Shown here piece after piece: positions 19,709 through 25,939 of a stretch of 25,939 bases of DNA (the stretch's first letter is position 1; each line of letters opens with the position of its first letter). Under the pieces are notes generated by a model. That model was not told the DNA's origin, did no database searches, and was given only the letters and a program-made list of their open reading frames with translations. The translations under genes were made by a program, and so were the position numbers. The stretch is from Chiua virens (taxonomy: Eukaryota; Basidiomycota; Agaricomycetes; Boletales; Boletaceae): contig JAHNUO010000115.1 in NCBI GenBank assembly GCA_019787685.1, positions 1 to 25,939 of the forward strand. Reading direction: 5' to 3'.

Positions 19709-19769
19709 TATGGGTTTTAATGCGCTTTGACAGTGTTGCATAGCGAGTGGATGTTCCATGTTGAGGCAT

Positions 19770-20230
19770 GAGTGTACTGTAAGGATAGGAGGGAAGACTA
19801 TGTGAGAACAAATACGACGGGGAGGTAGGGACATGCGTTCACCTCATGTTGACACATATGGCTGCAACGTGCTGAAGGGACATCGTTTTGACATGGTGAA
19901 CTACATGGTAAACTATGGCAACAATGTGAAATATGTCAACATCGAATGCAGCATGGATGAGGGGAGGATGGCCTCAGGAACCTTCTAGACAACCAGAAAA
20001 GCCATGAGGCAAGATTCCTCAGGTACAAGGAACACTTGGCGCACCTTCAGAAGAAGTGGACTGCAGTATCAATGGGAAGGTATCTCCGAAAATGCCAGGA
20101 ACGACAGCCACGCCACAGACGACCGCACCAGAGACAAGGAGATGAATTCTGAGAAAGAGGCAGCGTTAGAACTTGATTGAATCCCTAGAATGGTTGAAAT
20201 TGTACCTAAAACATCAAAAACATCGACAAT
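19770..20230. other. No gene recognised; 5' flank of KDZ copy
   Basis: This would hold the promoter of the KDZ element and perhaps its terminal repeat. No matching inverted terminus was recognised at the other end. Sequence composition shifts from the AT-rich LTR to a more balanced, purine-rich plus strand. Confidence 0.4.
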
Positions 20231-20800
20231 GTGAAAGAGACATCACCGTCCACACCGGGAATGACAAGGGCGACAACAGTGACAATGGCAACAATGTCAA
20301 ACGAGAGAACAGGGCATGGGAACCTAGATAACAATCAACAAGGTTACCTTGATGAACCTGTAGAACACCATAGATGGCTGCGACGAGAGACATACATGTA
20401 CATTGTTGACGACATCAAGAACAATGATGATGAGGGGCAGAAACCGCTGTCAAGGCCAGGGAGGATGATGATGACAGTGTTGAATGAGAGAACGCAGCGT
20501 GAGAACATAGATAGCAACAGCCTTGGTGAGCTTTCTAGACGCCATAGATGGCCATGGAGAGGGACAGACATCGTCGACGACAAGGGAGAGAGGCCACCAT
20601 TGACGCCAGGAACAATGACAAGGGAGAGACCACCATCAACACCAGGAACAATGACGGGACAGTGGCAACAGCATTGAATGGGAGACGACCTTGATGAGGC
20701 TTCTGAGCACCGTAGACAGCCACAGTGAGGGATGGATGTTGTCAGCAAGGGATATAAGCTGCCATCGTCGTCGTTCCCAGCGACAATGATGACGAACAAG
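20231..20800 (+). repeat. Minisatellite-like imperfect repeats, period about 185 bp
   Basis: Three diverged units can be followed by the block aatg(a/g)gaga near 20301, 20484 and 20675. Within units, gaacntagatan.aacan and ccatagatgg recur (second at about 20540). A shorter repeat, ccaccan(t/c)nacnccaggaac, occurs twice at 20595-20650. The open frame of 148 codons at 20231-20677 repeats NERT and EGQ/GER-PLS/TPG motifs and simply reflects the DNA repeat. Its first codon is not ATG. I do not call it a gene. Confidence 0.5.
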
Positions 20801-21061
20801 AGCAGGGGGCGTGGGAACCTACATAACAGTCAACCAGCGTACTTGGCACATAGCATGCCTTACATGTAATGATGGACATGTAAGACAGGCAGGCACCCAG
20901 GGGTGTGGGAAGGGCGGGACACGTGGAAGAAGAGTCGGGACAGCTGCCTTTGCCGTCAGTCCGAAGGGGACCGAAGGCGTGTGAACTCCAGGTGTGGGGA
21001 CCCTCAGTGTACAAGGTTAGCCAAAGGATTTTGGGCAATATTTATTGCTGGTGGTGGGAAC

Positions 21062-21121
21062 ATAGGCTAAACAAGCCTATAATATAAAGAATGCTGACAC
21101 CATTCGGCACCGTTCTTTATA
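21062..21121. repeat. Two adjacent perfect hairpins
   Basis: ATAGGCT (21062-21068) pairs with AGCCTAT (21074-21080) around a five-base loop. Immediately after, TATAAAGAA (21083-21091) pairs with TTCTTTATA (21113-21121). They lie at the switch from the repeat-rich block to the GC-rich block upstream of the gene at 21638. Hairpins are found at ends of some mobile elements, but no terminus can be assigned. Confidence 0.5.
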
Positions 21122-21637
21122 AGGCTTACGTCCTGGGAAAGCTAGGTGTGCTCGACTTGGTGTTTGCTGATTTGTTTCTCAACCGTCACCGCGACTTCAC
21201 GATCGGCGTGCCCCGTCGCCCGTCACCGGTCACCTCGCAATGCCGAATGACAGGCGGAGCGCTACAGCGCTGCTCGCCCCGACGCCAAACCAACACCGAA
21301 CGCGGTCGAACGGCACTGGCGTTCTCGCGCTTCCACCCGCCCGAGGGGCGAACCTCGCGTGCCAACCGCCGCCATCGCGCACTCATTCGCAGCACTTGCG
21401 GCTCGCTCTCCTCCCCTCCCTTCGCTCGCTTTCCACCGCATGCACTGCACCTCACGCACGTCAACACCTGAAGCGCCGATGATGATGATCGATGCCGATC
21501 GATCGATCGCTCCCTCCTGCGCGTCGCTCTCATTTGAAAAATGGGGCACGTCACACTCTCCCTCGAAACGTCAAGCTCACTCCTTTTCCGCTGCCTCCTA
21601 AACATCACTCCCCACTGCCCGTCTTTGTTTTTTTGCC
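21122..21637. other. GC- and CpG-rich upstream region
   Basis: The long arginine-rich frame on the minus strand (21818-21186) is probably an artefact of composition: it has no family resemblance and no ATG context support. The stretch is rich in undecayed CpG, unlike the KDZ region, and probably holds the promoter of the gene at 21638. Confidence 0.45.
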
Positions 21638-22443
21638 ATGGCGACGTGCTGCAACGTTCACGGCGTGCTCGGCCTTCGCAATGGGCGAAGCTTCGCTTAC
21701 AGCGCCGGAAAAAATTTCTGGAGGTACGACGGCTTTCTACCACTCGCAGTCGGCGATTTGCAAGTTCAGTTTCACACGTTCGGAGGAGCGACAACAGCTC
21801 CCCTCGAGGACGGCGCATATTGCGGGGTGGCGAGAGCGATCACGCACATCATAGCGGGAACGAATATCGACGCCGCTGAACCAGACCTACAGCTTTTCGC
21901 CAATGAGGTACGTGTTTTTCCGTCTGCAACGCCTCCTCACTCAACCTGCTACAGGATTTCGAACTAATGCCTGCCCTGTCAGTTGCAGCGGAAGGCGGGT
22001 ACCCTTCGCCTGTGTTTATCATTGCGGGCAGAGTCGCTCGCGCAGACGTTGAAGTGGACCAAACGCGAGGTTTCGACATCGACGTGTCACAATGTGGGGC
22101 GACAAATCAACAATTGATTCGACTTCGGTGCTACTATCCCTCATCCAACACGCTTCGCGAAGACCCCGGTGCCAAACAGAGGGAAGCACGTTGTTCACGG
22201 GCATCTCACTGTGTTCTCTGGAGCACGGTGCCTCATCCAAGTGCTCGACATCGCGCTCGGCCCCATGGATCTCACTGGCCCAACCACCGACAGCTCCTCC
22301 GCCCACGAAGCTTGGCAGATTTGATTGGAAAGGAAGGAAAGAAAGGAAAGGGAAAGCGAGCAAGAGTGGAAGACGATGCAAAGAGTCAGAAGAGCTCCCA
22401 GCCAGTGGCATCTACCTCTCAATCTGCCTCCGATGTTGCTTGA
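21638..22443 (+). pseudogene. Possible OB-fold/ssDNA-binding-like protein beside Helitron
   Basis: Exon 1 (21638-21907, starting GCCATGG) ends at a GTACGT donor, and the acceptor CTACAG precedes exon 2 at 21955. The product begins MATCCNVHGVLGLRNG and includes PSPVFIIAGRVARADVEVDQ followed by TRGFDIDVSQ and a C-terminal basic tail GKEGKKGKGKRARVEDD before the stop at 22443. The middle is out of phase: the conserved-looking RFAKTPVPNRGKHVVHGHLT and ARCLIQVLDIALGPMDLTGP lie one base over (about 22158-22318). One extra base near 22155 and a compensating change near 22315 would explain it. I recall similar proteins encoded upstream of Agaricomycete Helitron helicases; an OB-fold nucleic-acid-binding role is inference from the strand-like pattern only. 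It may instead be an ordinary host gene. Confidence 0.45.
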
Positions 22444-22493
22444 GCCACCGTGCTGAATTTTTTTTTGATGATGACAGGCGACGTTCTTGCATG

Positions 22494-23510
22494 TATGAAT
22501 ATCATTTGCTCCGTTTGTAATCGTGCACTCATGCCTCTATCACTTGGAGCCGACCGCCAACGCCGACGACGACGACGAGAGCAACCGCGTGCTAATGTAG
22601 ATGTCATCACTGATGCAACTCGCATTCATCAGCGCTGACTCCTCATTGATAGCCTCCTGGCCGCCCTCCGCGCCCATGGTGGATCAAGCTCCAACGTTCA
22701 CCACCCAACGCAATACGTCCAGCAACATGGAATCGACGTTGTCGTCATTGCAATGCGTTGTTGCTCTCAACAGAGAGCAATTCCTTCTGTTGCGACGGAG
22801 GTCGTCGTACAGTTCCTCACCTGCATCCCCTTCCGCCACGCATGCGAATGCTTCTCCGCGACCCTTCACATTCTCGCCATCTGATGGAACAGAGCCGTAC
22901 CATCAACAACCTGTTTTCTTTCGCTGGAATTGGCGTCACAGGCGGTTTCGAGCAATTCGCTACAGGAGCTGGAGCAGGTCCACCAGCTGTGGCGATCACA
23001 GGCCGGACCTACCACCTCATTCGAGATACAGAGTACACAGATCACTCTATCCATTGGTTCCTGTATGATGAAGCACTGCGCACACAGAGAGCTCAGCAAT
23101 TCCACACCCACAGCTATGTCGTGCAAGCCATCGTAGATGACCTTCGCGAAGTGAACCCATACGTAGGCCATTTACAACACTTCCATTCCATCCCTCGCCC
23201 TGGAACTGAAAGACTTTTCATCAAATCATGATTTCGCAGCTGTCATGCATGCATCTAACTCTACGATTGTCAATCCTCGCTCAATAGTTGTTCGACGTCA
23301 CGGTGCACGGCCCCCCGAATTCATCAATATCCTTTCACGCCACTACGAACCGCTACACTACGTGTTACTGTTCCCTCATATGCGGACATCGGATGGGGGA
23401 ACTTCATACCGCACTTGATGCAAAGAATTTGGTATCGCACTCGGTTGCTGGTGAATGATGATGAACGCTTCACAACATTCGGAAGATTGACATGTGAATA
23501 CTTGTATGCT
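22494..23510 (+). pseudogene. Helitron helicase-like protein, N-terminal remnant
   Basis: The visible order is: CSVC near 22506; FCCDGGRRTVPHLHPLPPRM with the paired cysteines; SRTINNLFSFAGIGVTGGFE; VAITGRTYHLIRDTEYTDHS followed by IHWFLYDEA; VQAIVDDLREVNPYVGHLQH; then, after a frame change near 23215, AAVMHASNSTIVNPRSIVVR and EFINILSRHYEPLHYVLLFP; and after another near 23385, WYRTRLLVNDDERFTTFGRL followed by TCEYLY. This is the N-terminal region of Helitron replicase-helicases, ending just where the Helitron-like N domain and HUH Rep domain should begin. Rep and PIF1-like helicase parts are missing. The start is unclear because several frames are needed. It is a dead fragment cut by the LINE junction. 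Confidence 0.8.
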
Positions 23511-25939
23511 CTAAAGTTTCTGTTTGGTTTGGTCCGCATGCAGTGCAGGTCATGCGGTGCTCATAGTTGGGGATTTTCCGCCAGAAGTCCCCAATTTTTA
23601 GGGACCCAGACAAAGCCTGGAAAAGGAAGGTCTGGAAAGGTCGTTTAATATCTGGGTGACGTATGCTTTTCCGGATGGTCGCATCTGTTTCGAAGTCACC
23701 GGTAGTGCTATGGATTGCATATCGTGTGACGTCAAGGTTGATGAGCGTTTGTCGTGTGTATGGTCTATTCTTTTTCTTTTTAATTGTTCTGTATGCCTGT
23801 TGTTGTGTTAGGGTTGACAGTCGGGTCCCTATGGCTCTGAAATTATCTGGTACCGTCAGGTCAACATTATCTGGCTCATTTTTTGCAGTTCCTTGGTTTG
23901 CTAATTGATCAGCATGTTCATTGCCGGAAAGTCCCTGGTGGCCTTTAACCCATTTGAAACTGGTCGGGGCTAGCAGCTCTGTGGCGAAGGTGGTATGCGG
24001 CTGCTTCGAACCACTCTTTGTTTGCAATTGCAGTCCATCCGCTGTCCTCCCAGGACTTGAGGTGTTTAGTGAGTCCATCCATGGTATATCTTGAGTCGGT
24101 TATTATTGTCAAGGGGGTGGTGGGGTTCACCAGTTGAAGGGCAACTACAACAGCAGCTATTTCGCCAGTTTGGTTGGACTGATAGTGTCCCGGGACTCGT
24201 ATCGCCCTATTGTGTGGGTGTCGAACCATATACCGCTGCCACAGGCAGCGTCTTGTTTTCCATTCTTCCTGCACGACCCATCAGTGTACACTATGGTGGG
24301 TTCAATGGCTTCGCCCTGTGCATTTCTATGGTGTTGCAGTCGTAGTGCTGGTTCAGGAGGGCATGTTGCCTCATCCAGGAGCACACGGAACATTCCTCCA
24401 GGGAGTCTCTTGCTGTCATTGTTGGGTCGAAGGTGATCTCATCTCCTTTGGTAATGTTTGCTCGTTGGTTTTTTGCTTTCCGTCGGTGAGTCAAGGTCAG
24501 GTTGTCTTTCTCGGGGTGGTCATAAATGCTGAATTTGGGTGTAAGGCTCCCCACTATATTTTTAGCTGCGAGGGCACATGTGCGTGGGGTTCTGCATCCC
24601 ATGGTTCGGTTTTCACGGCAGGGTCGGCATGTGTAACTGTCACTCAGGGTATGTCGTGTGTCGTGTCTGTTGAGTCTGCTGGTTCTGACAAGGTCTCTTA
24701 TGTTGATTGCTTTGTGGGTGTTCCGTAGGCATGCAGTGTGACGTTTATGGTATTGTGTCGGGGGAACACCAGCATGGTACCAGGCTGGCATTTGTCGTTT
24801 AAGTGATTTGGACAGTTTTCGGGGAGCAAAGTCAGCTTATATTTTTTTGCAGTTTTAAGGAGTTCCACATCTGGTCTGGGACTTGTTTTCCATCTCGTCG
24901 GTTGCGACCAGAGGGGCGTAGGGTCGTTAGGAAGGTGTTTATTTCAGCTGGCGTCGTGACACCATTAGGGTGTGTGCAGTTCATGATGGCGTCAGTGACA
25001 AAGGCCCATGTTGGGCGAGTTGCAGAGAAATCTAGGTATGATTTAAGCCATGTAAGTGCTATGGCATCGTTTCTTGCTTCAAGGTCTAGGAGGTCAATTC
25101 CCCCTTCTGTTATCGGTCTTGTTAATTGTTCAGTGCCCAGACCTGGTGGTGATCTGTTGTTCCATAGGAAATTCCGAATTATTTGCTGTATTGGCCGGGT
25201 GATCGTTGGTGGCATCCCCTGTGCTTTGGTTAGGAATTGAGTCATTCCTCCGACCATCATTTGTATTATGAGGCGCTTTGCATCGATAGAAGGGTTTGAT
25301 GTGGACCAGGAGTTTAGGGTGGCTTTCAGCTTGTCTATGATAGGGCTCCATGGTTGTGCCTGGTCTAGGTTGTTTCCGATCCAGGCACCTAGGATGCGTG
25401 TTGGGTGCCCGTCTGCAGCAATTCTGATATCATTGTATAAGGGTTGGTCAGTGGGGTGAAGACATCTTGTTGCGATGACACGGTCTCTGTGATCTTGGTG
25501 CCAATTGGGATTATCTCAGTTTTTTCAAGGTTAAACTTTGCCCCAGAGGCTTTGCACCAGGTAGTCAGTATGTTTTCTAGGGTGGCATACTTATCAGATT
25601 CTGACAAGTATACAGTTGTATCGTCTGCATATAGATTAACTATGATCTTGGCCTGGCAGCCAGGGACATCAAATCCTGTTAGGTTTGGTGAGTTTCGGAT
25701 AGACGCTGCTAACGGCTCAATTGCAAGGTTGAAGAGGAGACAAGAAAGAGGGTCCCCTTGTCGGACCCCTCGTGTTACTTTATAGGTTCGGCTTAACACG
25801 CCATTGATCATGACGGCTGTGTATGCATCTCGATATAGGGATTCGACTGTTGAGATAAACAGGTCAGGGAGGCGGTAAGTTTTAGTGTATCTAACAGGTA
25901 AGCATGGTCTTTTTATCGTAAAGCCTTTTCGGGTCGAGG
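23507..25939 (-). pseudogene. LINE (Tad1-like) ORF2: reverse transcriptase, RNase H; partial
   Basis: Reading leftwards from the window edge: RT palm with TYKVTRGVRQGDPLSCLLFN and the catalytic YADDT near 25617-25633; thumb/connection with RILGAWIGNNLDQAQPWSPI, GGMTQFLTKAQGMPP and NFLWNNRSPPGLG; DNLTLTHRRKAKN; RNase H with YTDGSC (first aspartate), GEIAAV (glutamate), TDSRYTMDG and GNEHADQLA; and a terminal zinc-knuckle-like CTACGPNQTETLEH. All four RNase H acidic residues are present, but the frame breaks near 25440, 24838, 24387, 24212 and 23970. The 5' part runs off the window. The 3' end is missing: sequence leaves LINE homology right after the knuckle at about 23507, with no 3' UTR or A-rich tail. 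Non-functional copy. Confidence 0.93.

Larger units (their letters stand above)
15850..19769 (-). pseudogene. KDZ (Kyakuja-Dileera-Zisupton) transposase, disrupted
   Basis: The frame starts at ATG 19769 (MPQHGTSTRYATLSKRI) and runs leftwards. Family blocks are SHEGGEHEAFAGLAQDIEGL, HIEIQTQHWLMQMDLLIDAY, ETLILSGYLGCAPLFPTIAI, CPACSYKLEDEP, VSVDGNNSLKRWDPSTYG, SGIFIACCCHRLVLLGCDMI, MKYPLAIVEKLLSVCGHNGA, YDIGCAF, LVGAFHGHAHNCKCQLEWHP, NTEGEGCEHVFS, and YRTAIDELEHLIVM. The presumed catalytic acidic residues (DGNN, YDIGC, TEGEGCE) are retained. Introns are seen at 18666-18712, 17528-17577 and 17142-17191. Damage: a solo LTR at 19046-19703; a one-base insertion at 18790; an inverted-repeat element at 17785-18414; in-frame TGA at 17435, 17423, 17067 and 16596; a two-base duplication near 16192-16198; and loss of homology past about 15927. 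It cannot encode a working transposase. Confidence 0.92.

Noticed and set aside
20231..20677. Protein-coding gene in the repeat block
   Set aside because: No ATG at the frame start, low complexity, and periodicity follows the DNA repeat.
21186..21818. 210-codon arginine-rich minus-strand frame
   Set aside because: Composition artefact in CpG-rich DNA, and it overlaps the better supported plus-strand exon at 21638.
1..25939. A new multi-gene defence or biosynthetic system
   Set aside because: Genes are separate eukaryotic units of known families or unknown single genes, and the right half is explained by nested, decayed transposons.

Overview
The window looks like nuclear DNA of a filamentous basidiomycete, most likely an Agaricomycete. 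Genes are split by many 45-60 nt introns with GTRAGT-type donors, and the recognisable families are typical of that class: a FunK1-type protein kinase, an F-box-like protein, a DUF6698-like protein, and Plavaka, KDZ, Helitron and Tad1-like LINE transposons. There is no bacterial operon structure. I found no CRISPR array, rRNA or intact tRNA. All assignments come from reading translations and splice signals by eye.

Left part (1-10,600) is gene-like. A DUF6698-like gene (minus, about 886-2365) reads cleanly through six consecutive exons except for a one-base deletion near 1310. Upstream of it lie a degenerate tandem repeat with a roughly 100 bp period and a tandem duplication of 240-270 bp. A two-exon F-box-like gene (plus, 3502-4367) follows, then a five-exon FunK1 kinase (minus, 5078-7505; 737 codons, all introns in phase). 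Between the kinase and a divergent two-exon gene of unknown function (plus, 8665-10591) sits a nearly perfect fold-back with arms of about 390 bp and a 103-base loop (7574-8454). A diverged single arm of the same repeat lies at 4613-4813.

Right part (11,000-25,939) is a transposon graveyard. A Plavaka (CACTA-like) transposase (plus, 11116-15393) has a reading frame that stays open through ten consecutive exons. A KDZ transposase (minus, 15850-19769) is heavily broken: a 658 bp solo LTR with a 5 bp target duplication splits its first exon, a 630 bp inverted-repeat element carrying two tRNA-like promoter units interrupts it, four stop codons each fit a CGA to TGA change, and two small frameshifts are visible. 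A minisatellite-like stretch (20,231-20,800) follows, then a GC-rich block with a possible ssDNA-binding-like gene (21638-22443), a broken 5' part of a Helitron protein (22494-23510), and a multiply frameshifted LINE ORF2 on the minus strand (23507 to the window end). The Helitron and LINE fragments meet abruptly at about 23,507.

The most distinctive structures are the fold-back that gives two divergent genes mirrored upstream sequence, the tRNA-like inverted pair inside KDZ, and the dated nest of insertions in KDZ. I see no convincing new multi-gene system.
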